Positions 10,641 to 21,355 of a DNA stretch of 64,000 nucleotides are shown here, in pieces. Both the position numbers and the translations under genes were made by a program. The stretch comes from Blastobasis lacticolella. Lineage: Eukaryota > Arthropoda > Insecta > Lepidoptera > Blastobasidae. The stretch lies in NCBI GenBank assembly GCA_905147135.1, contig LR990041.1:8307907-8371906 (forward strand), written 5' to 3'. Each line of letters starts with the position of its first letter. The stretch's first letter is position 1. The notes beneath the pieces are model-generated. The model saw only the letters and a list, made by a program, of their open reading frames with translations, made no database searches and was not told the origin of the DNA.

Positions 10641-11319
10641 CCTTAGCATAGAGACCGCTAGTTCGAAATACAAATCAGAGGCAGATCATTGCACAGTAAT
10701 AAATGAACGAGTAGACATCCATTTAAGGAGCAGAATTTTATGACAGATCTACGGCCGATAGCGACAAGTCGTCCATAACAATAACAAAAATGCATAACCT
10801 CCAGTCCTGGAGTTCAGCCTTGTAAATGAGGACAACGTACACAAGCAAAAGGGGAGGAGTGTCTTCCGATGAATTGACATAATGGCGAAACCAATCAATC
10901 AATTATCAATACGCCTTCAAGGCTCGAGTGAATAGACTGTTCCAAGTCGGGCATGCTTAGGCCGCATCGTCACTTACCAACAGGTGAGATGGAAGTCAAA
11001 TGCCTGTCTTATCTAATATACCAAAAAGCCCTCCACTGATGTGGAAGAGACTTAAGTTCGACACTAGACTTTTAGGGCTGCTGATGTGACGTGAAGCGGA
11101 GAAACAGAAATGATGAGGTAAGACATTGCGAGTTTGTTTTAAACGATCGGGTCAAATGTCATGTTAATCTTATCAAACATAGCAAAACGGGTCAAGCACG
11201 GGTACTTATTTACAATTTCACGAAGTGAAAACATGAGAAATTAGAATCTTTTAATATTGATTAATCAAACAAGGAGCACTTGGGCTAGGGTAAAGACAAT
11301 CTTCTGGAGCCTTTTTGAC
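10641..11319. other. Intergenic, no gene seen
   Basis: No supported coding or repeat structure. Codons are frequently interrupted in all frames. Confidence 0.4.
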
Positions 11320-11640
11320 GTACACTTGTATGTGAAGTCGCTTTGTTCAAGAATTTTGCCATGATTATTTAATTCTCAACATATTCATTGAACGTGCCAT
11401 TAGAAAAATAGTGGAAACCGGCCATGGGGTGTGAAGTTTAACGGAGAAAACATATTGGTTATCAGATTTGCCGATGATATTGCTGCTGTAGCGGAAAGTA
11501 GAGAACAACTGGAGTTATTGTTACAAACCATGGATAAAATTTTTGAGGAATTTGTACTTAAAATCAACGTACAAAAACAAAAATACTGACAGTTTTAAAA
11601 TCACCAATATCAACCCATAGTATGATGATGAGATGGAGAT
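11320..11640 (+). pseudogene. LINE reverse transcriptase fragment
   Basis: Two adjoining frames give a recognisable RT segment: LFNIYIERAIRKIVETG, then after a frameshift VKFNGENILVIRFADDIAAV, ESREQLELLLQTMDKIFEEF and LKINVQK. The FADD box is the catalytic motif C, and the following helix and LKIN block fit RTE-type LINEs. A piece of RTE 3' end lies 300 bases downstream (11941-12055), so this is probably the same insertion with internal loss. Non-functional. Confidence 0.75.
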
Positions 11641-11940
11641 GTATTTAATTCTTTATGTTGCTATTTCCTTTAACTTGTGTGTGTATCTTGTTAAAAGAAC
11701 AGGCTCTCAAGGAAATGCCAAGAAACGTCAATGACAAGAAACGGCTGACGAATTTTAAACGATTCAAAACAGGAAAACGTGCTATGTACATAAGTTATCC
11801 GCTCATTTTATCAACAAACAAGCCAATTAATTTATGGTTGATATTCTTTATTTATAAGTATCTACCTAAAATTATATTACATTATTTTAAATGACAGACT
11901 TTTACATATAGTTAAATATTTTAAAACTGGCAAAAATTGC
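11641..11940. other. Sequence between two RTE fragments, unassigned
   Basis: AT-rich, with no similarity to RTE coding sequence. It replaces the part expected between the catalytic RT segment and the 3' end. It may be later inserted DNA or a rearranged segment. Confidence 0.4.
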
Positions 11941-12055
11941 AGGTACCAGCTGCATGCGAAAAGCCCAGGACCTGCTTTTGTGGAGATATCTGGGGAGGCC
12001 TATGCCCAACAGTAGGCGTCTTCTGGCTGATATGATGATAATGATGATGAGACAT
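11941..12055 (+). repeat. RTE-type LINE 3' end
   Basis: Contains GAAAAGCCCAGGACCTGCTT, then GGGAGGCCTATGCCCAACAG, GGCTGATATGATG and an irregular GATGAT tail. This ordered set is the typical C-terminal codons plus tail of a widespread lepidopteran RTE lineage. Orientation agrees with the RT fragment at 11320-11640. Confidence 0.7.
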
Positions 12056-12555
12056 TTTAAATTTAGTTCCCGAAAGTTATAGAATCATAGTACCCAGACG
12101 TTATTGTGTTCCGGTTTGAAGGATAAAGTTGTCAGCACAATTACAGGCAAGTCACTTAACGACTTAGTCTTCCCACCTAAGTGCTATTTACTGAGTTCGA
12201 AAAAATAAAAAACATGTCTAATGAGAATCTATCAATTCTTGATCCGCCCGCGGGATATTTTTTGATACCTATTTCCCTAGCTAGAGCCTATAAATAACGT
12301 TACCAAACCAAATAGTTTACAGCTCAATACGAAAACACCAAAACTACATTTCAATTGTTTATTTTTTTCTTTTATGAATAATATGTATCTTCTGAGAAGC
12401 ATCAGGGGGCGCCCCGCCTGACTCTATGTGCTTATCTCTTGACCTCGCTCGCAATTAAGGCTATCAAACAACGTTTTGTGTTCCCCCCACCCCCCAACAT
12501 TTCTTGCAATAGTCACTAATCCCTCTATTCGCTTTACCTGATTCTTACATAACTA
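12056..12555. other. Intergenic, no gene seen
   Basis: Mixed AT-rich sequence with one GC-richer spot near 12400-12420 and a C-run at 12483-12496. No gene is recognised. Confidence 0.4.
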
Positions 12556-12670
12556 AAGTAAAGTAAAGTAAGTAAAACGCATTTATTACACTCAGACACA
12601 TGGCACAAAATTCTTAAATATTCAAGTCACGGTTCTTTCCCGTAAGGGTAGACAGAGACCACGTTATTTT
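12556..12670 (-). repeat. Retroelement 3' end fragment
   Basis: AAAGTAAAGTAAAGTAAG followed by ACGCATTTATTACACTCAGAC and TTTCCCGTAAGGGTAGACAGAG. The second half is a common lepidopteran repeat motif, seen again in the other orientation at 47030-47095. The repetitive edge at the low coordinate suggests a minus-strand retroelement tail. Class uncertain. Confidence 0.45.
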
Positions 12671-12724
12671 ACTTACCTGAATATGATTCTTCTTCTAAAT
12701 ATATAATTTTTTTACATATTTACG

Positions 12725-12893
12725 TAATAATAATCATCTTGGCGTTAATGTCAAGGTTGTGCTATCGAGCCCGCTGTCCACCTTGACCATGATCCAGGAT
12801 TTGGCAGATCAAAGGAACCTGACCAGATTGGATCATGGTTACGCATTCAGCCTCCTGAATGTGCAGGTTTCGTAATGATGTTTTCCCTTCGAC
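12725..12893 (-). repeat. SINE family B fragment (body and tail)
   Basis: Reverse complement of the family B body: AATAATAATCATCTTGGCGTTAATGTC, split here for length, leads to CCTTGACCATGATCCAGGAT, GGATCATGGTTAC and CTGAATGTGCAGG. Copies on the other strand are at 41925, 55684, 57070 and 63030. The tRNA-like head is missing, so this is a 5'-truncated copy. Confidence 0.75.
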
Positions 12894-13270
12894 ATATTTA
12901 CGTAGTACCTTGCTACAGTCCGTAGTCCTAAACTACGATAATCATCACAAATATTTTAAATAAATGAAGTGGATAAACAAAAAGATAACAGAAAAAATGA
13001 TAATTTGAAATCGTCACTTCTAATGATATGGTATGTTTTAGCTTCTATACCATTATTACTAACAAGCCACAGTTTCTCGATTATACAAACTATGAAAACC
13101 CTGAACAAAGTTAAACACAACTCAAGTTGTCAACGCACTAAAATGTTAAACAACGAAATAATGTGCCCTTGTCTGGCTTGTATTGTATGTACCTACCAGT
13201 CAAAAGAGAACAATCAAAACAAAACTTTTAGTATGACAACTACTAATAAAATTTGTCATAGTACATAGGT
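12894..13270. other. Intergenic, no gene seen
   Basis: One open frame (12969-13268) is lysine/asparagine/threonine rich without domain features and is most likely chance in AT-rich DNA. Confidence 0.4.
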
Positions 13271-13400
13271 AATCAAATCAAATCAAAATATTTTATTCAA
13301 TATAGGTACATTCAAAATACACTTATTGAAAGTCATAAAATACCTAAGAAACAATGAGCACCCATGTAATAATGCGCCGCGCGCGGCACCATCCCCGACC
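13271..13400 (-). repeat. LINE-type 3' UTR fragment
   Basis: ATCAAATCAAATCAAAATAT followed by TTTATTCAATATAGGTACA and CACTTATTGAAAGTCATAAA is a recurrent lepidopteran retroelement 3' end read in reverse. No coding part is attached. Confidence 0.45.
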
Positions 13401-14232
13401 ATCACGTATTATTAGAGGTCAGTGGATCAAACCCATCGATGCGTGAGTTTTATTCGTCTGTGGTCATGCCTTACATCACCATGCTAGACAGACAAAAAAA
13501 TAAAAATAAAATATTGTCAATTAGAGGTGTCAATGAATGATGCCGCCCACGAGAACATTATAGAAGTACATACAAATTTATACAGTATTATGTATCATAA
13601 TCGTATTAATTCAATAGTAGACTACAATTGAATACATTTGACAATACTTAAGTCTAGTGATACATAGTGTACAGTCTAGTGGTATATACCATACCCAACA
13701 TAGAATACCAACCTTCGTATTCCATACTCAGAAAATTGGTACGATAGTGCGTCCCTACATGCACAGTCAGTTAAATTTATTGTTTGCATAACAAAGGCCT
13801 GAAGCTCAACAGGTAATGCCTAAGGTGCGAACTCGAGCACGCTGACAAGGACTCCATTATCGCGCAGAAACCAAAATCCCTAAAACGTCCGCCTCGACGA
13901 GGGAATAAAGGGTCTCCTTAATTTATTACCAAAATATCCTTGACACAACTCCAGCCGCAGAGAATTATGTATTTAGACGAAAATTTAAATCCCAGGAAAG
14001 GCAAGGCTACCTTTTTTGCGGTACGGTTGGGAGAAAACTCGCCATGAGTTCCGACCGCGCCTACTCGTCCTAAAGGCTTTTTAACTCCACGCATAATATA
14101 TTGGTAAATAAATTCTCAGACTCCTACTTCATAATGGAAAAGTATAACATTTTTCTTTGTCTTTAAATGATGTTCCTGGTACTTGTATTTAGGCGTAACT
14201 TTTTACCTACGCCTATTTACATTATCTGTACC
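13401..14232. other. Intergenic, no gene seen
   Basis: No gene, repeat family or strong structure was recognised. Confidence 0.4.
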
Positions 14233-14432
14233 TAGTATAAAACGAAGTCGCTTGCCGCCGGCTGTCCCTATGTATATATGTACGCTTAGATCTTTCAAAC
14301 TACGCAACGGATTTAAATGCGGTTTTCGACAATAGATAGAGTAATTCAAGAGGAAGCAAGCAATTTACAAGCAAGAAAAAAAGGGTAGGTAACGGTAGGT
14401 GTACGCGAACGAAGTTGCGCCAGATCCACTAG
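14233..14432 (+). mobile_element. Non-autonomous Helitron-like copy
   Basis: About 200 bases with the same order as 6258-6455: AGTATAAAACGAAGTCGCTT, ACTACGCAACGGATTTAAATG, GTAATTCAAGAGGAAG, then CGCGAACGAAGTTGCG and CCACTAG followed by T. The subterminal hairpin and CTAG end at the equivalent base in three copies. Confidence 0.6.
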
Positions 14433-15180
14433 TATAGTATAAAAATACTCGACAAAACCTTTTCTCGACGGATTGCGTTGCCAAAGGAACAAATGTATAT
14501 TTATGCATTTCATATGAGTTTTTTTTCACCTTTTGGTTCAGTAAACTCTTTTGAGGCGGGCAACGCATCGGTGTGTCCCCTGGTGTTGCTGATGTCCATA
14601 GGCGTCTGGAGACCATTTTCCATCGCCGCTGATGACCGCTAGTCTGTTTGTCTGCCGTATAACATAAAAAAAACTCTGTAATTTACATAATGATCACATA
14701 GACTCTCCACCCACCTAAAGCAGCCTACCTAAGTTTACACCTCGAATATATTAATTTTAATTAATTTATCGACTCTACATGCATACGTCCTTATTGTTTA
14801 GATCTGCTCTAGAATAATAAACTTAGACATAGAGAGGCTGTGTAGTGACAACCGCTTTGTTGCATCATCGCTATCTTAGCGCTGGTACTAATTAATACTG
14901 TGGCATTGTTCTATCCACGTCACAGAGTAGGTACAGACACAGTAGAGGTGCAATCTAGGGCGATGGAAAATCTTAAAACATTTCAGTAATTTACCATGTA
15001 AACTGTCAAATGTAATAGAAGTTTTACGGAACTACTTCAATTTCGATGTACCAACATTGCGATGAAACTTCACTATAACATTTTTCATTTGTCACTTTAC
15101 ACAGCGATGTAGACCACAACGGCGATTAAGTTTGCCGAGCACAGTGCAAGTTTTCCCCCTCCCGCACCTCAGCTGTTGGT
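14433..15180. other. Intergenic with a repeat fragment at about 14570-14665
   Basis: Around 14570-14665 the minus strand reads like the dispersed repeat at 20577, 54590 and 59139 (GTTGCTGATGTCCATAGGCG, then ACCATTTTCCATC). The rest shows no gene. Confidence 0.45.
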
Positions 15181-15285
15181 AAGAAATTATTTCTAACTCA
15201 TTGCTTATACAATGCTCCTCTCTCTGGGTCTCTATTTTGTGATCCACGTAGACGTTAGTTACGCTGGGCGTAATATGTATGCACC
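15181..15285 (+). repeat. 105-bp direct repeat, left copy
   Basis: AAGAAATTATTTCTAACTCA through GGGCGTAATATGTATGCACC recurs at 15573-15679 with about 85-90% identity by eye. The two copies flank an RTE fragment exactly. Confidence 0.8.
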
Positions 15286-15572
15286 AGAAAACAGAGTATA
15301 TGACTAGCTACAGCGCAGATCTTGAGACCATCCGTTTAGGGAATGAAGCTGTCAATAGATAAATTAAAATACCTCGGATCCGTGCACGAGTCCGGCGATA
15401 TTAGCCTCGATGATAAGTCCCGAATGTCTGCAGCTTCAGCCAAATGGCGGGAGATTTGGTGGTCACCTGTGACCCTAAAATCCCGATCAAGCTCAGTAAT
15501 ATATGTACAGTAATACGCCTGTCTTTACGGCTGCAAAACCTAGCCGGCGCTGACGAAGCACGTCTGCGAACG
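15286..15572 (+). pseudogene. RTE reverse transcriptase fragment between direct repeats
   Basis: Broken frames on the plus strand give KTEYMTSYSADLETIRLGNE, then VNR with a stop, and later VTCDPKIPIKL. These match the segment after the YADD box in the RTE copy at 6571-9547, including residues deleted there. Stops and frameshifts prevent function. Confidence 0.75.
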
Positions 15573-15679
15573 AAGAAATTATTTCTAACTCATTGCTTTA
15601 CAATGCTCCCCTCTCTGGGTCTGTACTCTGTGATCCAAGTAGACAGCAGTAGTTACGTTGGGCGTAATATGTACGCACC
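15573..15679 (+). repeat. 105-bp direct repeat, right copy
   Basis: Second copy of the 15181-15285 unit, 392 bases away in the same orientation, beginning right after the RTE fragment. Confidence 0.8.
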
Positions 15680-17195
15680 TACACAAGCACCTTTCGTTGA
15701 AGGTGGCACCGCGGCTTTAATTTCCTGCCGTGGAAATTACGAGCCGTAATGAAAACGCAAAGGTTGATGGAACAACATCCGAACTCAACAAACATTCATT
15801 CAGACACGTAAAACCGACATTAACGTGTGATAACGGTTTTATAGTAGCAATTTAAAATCTTTGACCGCTTTTAATGGTTACATTTTTTCTGCTTTTTATG
15901 GGGCATCAGTCGTTGCTTTGTAAACAATACAACTTCTTACGGAATTTTTGTAAAAAGCTTGCTTTTTTCTGCTTCTCTATGTATATTCTCTAAGTTAGGT
16001 TAGTAGTTTGGCGCCCTAGTCAAAACTAAGCGTAAGAAAGGATTTTGTCAGTTATACTGTAAGTTAAACACATTTTTGTACATATAAATTACTTTGTCTT
16101 GTTGTAATATAGAATTAAATATTTAGTGCACTCTGCCCTCGCATTTATTTTATCCGCGGCTGGACTCTGGACTGGATACTCTGAAATTCAAAATACGCTA
16201 ATTATTGCAAAGAAATAAAAGGACAAACTCGTATAACTCGGTTAAATAAACATTCATCCCTACACAGTATTTTCCAACGACTCTCCCATGTCCTCCGCCC
16301 TCAGACCTGTAATCAGAAACGCAAAGTCAATTCTCATTTTTAAATAATTCCATCTACGTTGCCCCATCCCCATATTAATCTCCACAAACAATTTACTTAG
16401 AAGTAGGTATTGCCAGTAATATTAATGATCCAATTTTTTCCGTCTGGCGAATGTACAGTATTTATGGAACCGAATATGTTGTCTGGGACTCGTTAACCTA
16501 GCCCGCATATTTCGGAGGGCACCTAAATCATCGGGGACTATTCTGTGGGAGTAGAAAAATACGACATATTACGTAGCACTCAAAACGTCTTGAAGCATGA
16601 ACGCGTCTTGCAGACGGAGAGATGGGCGTAAGCTACGATTTATGAGGCTATTCATCAGGGCACTAAGAGCGCAGCGCGGGCCCTCGCCGGCCCGGTCCGG
16701 CCCGGGCTCCGCGGGAAACTCACATGGACAAGACATGAGAATAGCCTGTCATATGCAGTTTTCAAAGCCTCTCTCGAACAGATGCGATGTAGCGTCCCGC
16801 GATAATGGGTACATTTTATGTTAGTACGCACGCGATCTTAGTCTTACGTATACATCGCTGCGACAATAACGTTGAAGTAGAATGGACACGCTTGCCTAGT
16901 CTGTCAAAATAATGACATTATAGTCATCGTAACCCACATTTTAAAAAGAAGGAATGAAATAATCAACGACCTGTCTAGGAGGGGAGGATAAGGAAGTCTC
17001 TGAAAATCACACTGAGGTTCTTTGCCACTGAAGTAATAGATTATCGCGAAGGGAAAACGATCACCCAACCCAACCTCACTATAATATCATTATACTGGGA
17101 TGTAAAATATCTGTCCTATCCGAATGAGTCCCAATTACATTTAAACTAACATTTACATGAAAATAAACTATGAACAGATTCATAGATTTGAAATC
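15680..17195. other. Intergenic, no gene seen
   Basis: About 1.5 kb without a supportable gene. A GC-rich patch (16670-16720) sits in an open frame from 16597 whose product is arginine-rich and featureless. Confidence 0.4.
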
Positions 17196-17372
17196 GTCGG
17201 TGGCATAATGGGTTAGCGGGTTGGACTCGCAAACGAAATGTACAGGGTTTTATCTCCAGTACCGCCCTGGACCAATGTGTCAGGTTCTCCCTTTAACATG
17301 GTCACAGAGGTCAGATGTCAGTCGCTCACTTTAATTACCATGATTGGATGATAAGATGATTATTATTATTAT
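17196..17372 (+). repeat. SINE family B copy with tRNA-like head
   Basis: GTCGGTGGCATAATGGGTTA (A-box region) starts the head; the B box is degraded (ACAGGGTTTTATCTCCAG). The body follows (GTCAGGTTCTCCC, GGTCAGATGTCAGTCGCTC) and ends in GATTATTATTATTAT. Most of the middle is missing, giving a 177-base copy. Confidence 0.65.
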
Positions 17373-17729
17373 AAGTGGCAAGTAGGCATTTTTTCTAGGC
17401 CATGCCCTGCAAGGCACATCGCTAGGAAACCGTAGGCATTCGTAACAGTAAATGGAGCAAGTAGATACGTAGCAAGTTTATCAGCAGCCGCCACTAACAC
17501 GCAAGTGATACTCCCACGGAAATGGCTAACAATCGGGCGAGCCTACGCTTGTTTGCCAACTAAGAATATAATATGCTGAATGAGAGATAATTCGATCTTT
17601 ACGTAAGTAAACAAAAGGTCAATTTTAACATTGAGTCTGCCAGGAATCAATAATTAGTGACTACGTGGGGTACACTGAAAATTTTGAGTAACTCATTAAT
17701 AAAACAATTTACATGTAAAGTTATTTACT
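17373..17729. other. Intergenic, no gene seen
   Basis: No recognisable structure. Confidence 0.4.
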
Positions 17730-17965
17730 GCTTTTCGAAGTATTCTTCATTACATTTTCAACACTTTTTCATTCCGTCAAACCATTTTTGAAAACATGAG
17801 GACATTCGTCTGAGGACATGTTTTTCACGTGCTGGTTGAAAGCTATCACGTCCTCTTCCGGCCCCATAAATGTCAAATCTCTCGTCAAATCTTTGATTTT
17901 CGGGAAAATAAAAAAATCGCATGGTGCCAGGTCTGAACTATGTGCGATCACTAGCTCCACCTTTA
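17730..17965 (-). pseudogene. Mariner-type transposase C-terminal fragment
   Basis: The minus strand encodes SSDLAPCDFFIFPKIKDL, then FMGPEEDVIAFNQHVKNMSS. The (Y)SPDLAPCDFFLFP motif holds the third catalytic aspartate of mariner-type transposases, and the following helix is typical. The family differs from the mariner at 21738-22995. The N-terminal and central parts and the inverted repeats are missing. Confidence 0.75.
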
Positions 17966-18116
17966 AGAAGCCAAAAATGACTTTGTCTTGTTCGCGGTGT
18001 GCGCAGAAGCATTCCTCTTTGCGTTATGTTCCGATTGCACCCCCGCGCGGCACGCGAGGATCTAGGGTCCGCCTGAGCACCGAAACATTGTCACGGTTCA
18101 ATAGGCTGTTTCCTAC

Positions 18117-18302
18117 TCAATTCAAAATTCAAAGTGTATTTATTGATTAGGACATTAAATATCTCTTTCAATCGTCAAAAAGGAGTGGGGTAGGAAAGTA
18201 GGAAGGAAACACACAGTGACACGCTGACCGCCCTATGGCCGCAGCAAACCCACCCCACGCCAACCCCGACCGGACCGTGCTCGACAATGCCAGGCCAGGC
18301 AG
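18117..18302 (-). repeat. LINE-like 3' end fragment (copy 2)
   Basis: Same ordered blocks as 532-705: TCAATTCAAAATTCAAA, TTTATTGATTAGGACATTAA, TAGGAAAGTAGGAAGGAAAC, GACACGCTGACCGCC and GTGCTCGACAATGCCAGGC. It abuts RTE reverse transcriptase sequence at about 18303. Confidence 0.65.
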
Positions 18303-18690
18303 TACTACAGTGGAACTCCTGGAAGACCGTGAGGGCTAAGAGGATCCATGGTGCTGCAGCCCGGCCTGGAGCCGTAATGGAATTCCGACAAGGAGTATTA
18401 GTTACGAAGTCTTTGGTCTCTGGCTCATATGTTTGATACCCCGTTAGTTGCCGCACTCTTGCACACTGCCCTTTCCTTTAAAGATTAGCGTAATAACATT
18501 TACGTGCCACGCCCGAAGCTACGATCCTGTTTAATAGCTCAGTGAGCAAGAATACGCCCCGGGTCCCCATTGTTTTCCAGGTTTCAGGATGGGTATTCCG
18601 TCATCACCAATAGGTTTTCCGCTCTTCGTACGAGCCAGAGATATCACCACCCATCATGGGAAATCAAACTTATCAAGCCTAGGAGTAACA
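18303..18690 (-). pseudogene. RTE reverse transcriptase fragment
   Basis: Parallels 7595-8000 of the full RTE copy block by block: AATTCCGACAAGGAGTATTA, TTGCCGCACTCTTGCAC, TACGCCCCGGGTCCC and GGTATTCCGTCAT. It has small indels and is roughly 80% identical by eye. It covers the RT palm region upstream of the catalytic box and is non-coding now. Confidence 0.8.
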
Positions 18691-19338
18691 CTTTATTATA
18701 GAAAAAGCTGCAGTTAACGTTAAAAACGCATTAAAAATTATAGTGAATCCAACAGAATAAAATGATAATTGAAATAAAGTTATGAAGCTGTTGTTTTACC
18801 AAGTCGCAAGCAACTCCCGTCGCATAAACACAGACCCACCCGCCCTTGATTTGACGAAAGCACTTAGCGCCTGCTTATAATGTAGCTGCAAATATTCTTA
18901 CTAACAAATCCATTGCAAAATTGTGGCAGGCGAACTGTACGCTAGCTATGCTATCTGTCTCCTTGGTCTCCTTGCGTGCGACTGATGGTATCAAGTAAAT
19001 AAAAGTGGCCCGGTATCGTCCCAGCGCCGTTTGGCGGTCGCAGCCGACCGGTTTCTATTTAGATTTATCGCGAAATGCACAAGGAAATCGGCTAAAGCGT
19101 GTCCGTTCAGTGTCGCCAGAGAGTGGTGCGGTTTCTGTAGCCATTTCGGGTAAATGCCTCACGAAATTCGTTATTTGCTTGCCAGAAATTTAACTCCGCT
19201 ATGCTCCCTTGGCTTTTACTTCGAAGCAATTTAGATTAAAGCAGCAGCGGAAGCTAGAATTAAATAAATACTAGTTTAAACTTACCTATTCATTTCTGCG
19301 GAAATATTTTTTTTTTATTAGTAAGTCAACTTATATAA
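18691..19338. other. Intergenic, no gene seen
   Basis: No gene is recognised. It ends at the 8-base target duplication of the next transposon. Confidence 0.4.
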
Positions 19339-19696
19339 CCTAAAACCATGGACTTACTACCCAAAGGGACTGCGCACTGCTTTGACTAAAACCGGGCAGA
19401 GCGAGAATTACCATCGATAGTCCTTTGTCCCTTTCTAACAGTGTAAACACAATGTTATTGGCATAATCACCGTCATTCTAAATTGACAAGTGTCATGTTT
19501 GGTGTTGCCATTATTGGAAAAATATATTTACCGTGAATTTGGTATTATTATGGGGTAATCCGTACAATCCGAAAAGTAATTGTCAAAATACCTTTTGATC
19601 TACTGAACGTTTCTCCGACAGACGTCGAGTCGACATAATTATCAACCTACGACTTTTTGTTACACAAAACAGATAAAAGAGTTCGGTAACGATTTA

Positions 19697-19935
19697 TCCT
19701 ACAACACTAGTTCCTAAAGAGAAATGATAGAGCTCGTCGAGATCTACATTTCGGATGGCAGCTGTCAAACTTAAAACTGTCATTGTAGATCTCAATAAGT
19801 ACTATTATATTACTCTAGGAACTAGTGTTGTAAGACCAATCGTTTCCGAGTTACAACAGTTCTAAGTTTGACAGCTGCCATCCGAAATGTAGATCTCGAC
19901 GAGCACTATCATTTCTCTATAAGAACTAGTGTTCT
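19697..19935. repeat. Large internal palindrome of the 949-bp transposon
   Basis: The left arm (about 19697-19770, CAACACTAGTTCCTAAAGAG through GGCAGCTGTCAAAC) is the reverse complement of 19864-19935 with few differences. About 93 bases lie between the arms. The transcript could fold into a stem of about 70 base pairs. Confidence 0.75.
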
Positions 19936-20052
19936 AGCACCAATAGTTTAGGAGTTATTGCCGTTTTAAGTTTGACAGCTGTCATTCGAAATGTAGATCA
20001 ACAAGTACTATAAATTCTCTATAGAAACTAGTATTTTAGGACCAATGGGTTC
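19785..20052 (+). repeat. Tandem array, 104-bp period, about 2.6 units
   Basis: Units start with GTAGATC at 19785, 19889 and 19993, exactly 104 bases apart. Each carries CTA..AACTAGT, a CCAAT(C/A/G) block and, in complete units, AAGTTTGACAGCTG. The third unit is truncated near 20052. Confidence 0.8.
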
Positions 20053-20303
20053 CATGTAGCAGGGAAATCTTGGGCTGGACCCTGGTGAAAATATGACGTT
20101 CAGATTGCACTCGGTCCGACTCTGCCTGGCCCTGATCGGTAGGTCGGTGTCCGCGCTAAGTAATAAAAGTAATTCAGAATTTGCATCAACAATGGTAGCC
20201 ACACTAGAAAGGGACACAGGACTATCGATGGTGACTCTCGCTCTGCCCGGTTTTAGTCAAAGGAGTGCGCAGTCCCTTTGGGTAGTAAGTCCATGCCTAA
20301 AAC

Positions 20304-20576
20304 CTACAACGAATTAAAGTAATGGGGATGTCACTGGTGGAAAGGAAACTAGTTCTTGCTTGGGCTCTAATGATCAGTCCATATACGATAGTACTACACT
20401 AGCACACTTTAATTAAAATATTCAAAATATGGTCTGTATACTCGTATGTGTGATTTACAGTTGTAGAATAAGGTTTCGTTGTCTCGGTGTACGTTTGCTC
20501 GGAGTAATGTTTAGAATGACCTGACCCATTTTGATGTGAATTTCAAGATAGATGAGTATAAAGATTTTTTTTACAA
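20304..20576. other. Intergenic, no gene seen
   Basis: No structure recognised. Confidence 0.4.
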
Positions 20577-20810
20577 TAAACGTCAAACAAACCGGCAAGC
20601 GGGCCACCTAATGGAAAGTGGTCACCGTCGCCTATGGACATCAGCAACAACAGGGGTATCACCAATACGTTGCCCACCTCTAAAGATACCTCTAATATAG
20701 CATTTGCTTGACCGATCCTATGTCATAGTCCTAAAGAAACTCTGTGGCTGAGAGCTTATTCAACATACGAATAGTACGAACGAGAAATGTAGGTAGTTAC
20801 GAATTTCACA
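20577..20810 (-). repeat. LINE ORF2 C-terminal/3' end fragment (family G/J)
   Basis: The low-coordinate part carries CACCTAATGGAAAGTGGTCA, then TATGGACATCAGCAACA, as at 54590 and 59139. The high part (CATAGTCCTAAAGAAACTCT, CTGTGGCTGAGAGCTTATTC, GAACGAGAAATG) matches the minus-strand LINE coding end at 54960-55060. It shows that both blocks belong to one element, here with the intervening 3' UTR removed. Confidence 0.65.
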
Positions 20811-20835
20811 TAGCTAATTACACACTTGATGATCA

Positions 20836-21104
20836 GAGCCCATAACAGTCCACTGCACGACTTGGGGCCGCATCATATAAGATCTCTATACTGACGCCAG
20901 GTTAGAAATCTATGCTCAGTCTGTACTTCCAGTAGCCAGAGTATAACAGACCACTTCTACATTTCATTCAGGGCATTTCCATTATCTCTACTACTATATT
21001 TGCAGGCAGGCGGATTGGAGGTTCAACTCTTAAAAATACACAACAGAAAATGGTGCTACCCCTTTTCTGGCTTACGTTGTTTACCTCTAACTGGTCATAT
21101 TATA
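20836..21104 (-). repeat. Family D repeat fragments
   Basis: AGCCCATAACAGTCCACTGC at 20838 and a GGCAGGCGGATTGGAGGTTC block near 21004 match parts of the fuller family D copies at 21105, 35634 and 53390. Two partial copies, both in minus orientation. Confidence 0.55.
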
Positions 21105-21355
21105 TCATCATCACAGCCCATAATACTCCACTGCAAACGGAAGGGAAGGTTATTGCCTTAAGCTAAGGCTTGGCAGGCGGGTTGGAGATCGCAGTGTTAT
21201 AAATAAAACAATGAAGAACGCTGCTGCCCATTTTCCAGCTTGTTAAGACTAGATCTTTTGCCTCGAAAACATTAGTCGCCTTGTACGACACCCTCGAGTG
21301 TAAGAGGTTGGCGCTATTCTACTCTGCCGGATACCACACGGCCAACACTTGTAAC
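21105..21355 (-). repeat. Family D retroelement copy with RTE-like 3' end
   Basis: Reads CATCATCACAGCCCATAATA, CTCCACTGC, CAGGCGGGTTGGAGATCG, TTTTGCCTCGAAAACATTAG and CTCTGCCGGATACCACAC. In reverse, the low-coordinate edge becomes GCAGTGGA..TTATGGGCTGTGATGATG, the tail type of lepidopteran RTE LINEs. That suggests a non-autonomous element using RTE machinery. Copies: 35634-35885 (minus) and 53390-53640 (plus). Confidence 0.65.

Larger units (their letters stand above)
19347..20295 (+). mobile_element. 949-bp non-autonomous DNA transposon, 8-bp TSD
   Basis: Terminal inverted repeats of about 93 bases: CATGGACTTACTACCCAAAG opens the left end (19347) and its reverse complement closes the right end (20295), with few mismatches through TAGTCCT..GTCCCTTTCTA. 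Flanks are identical 8-mers, CCTAAAAC, at 19339-19346 and 20296-20303. An 8-base duplication fits hAT or P-type elements; CA at the termini fits either, so the superfamily is open. No transposase is encoded. The interior holds a 104-base tandem array plus an inverted copy. Confidence 0.8.

Noticed and set aside
16597..16824. Arg-rich open frame over a GC patch
   Set aside because: No domain, no splice context; composition effect.
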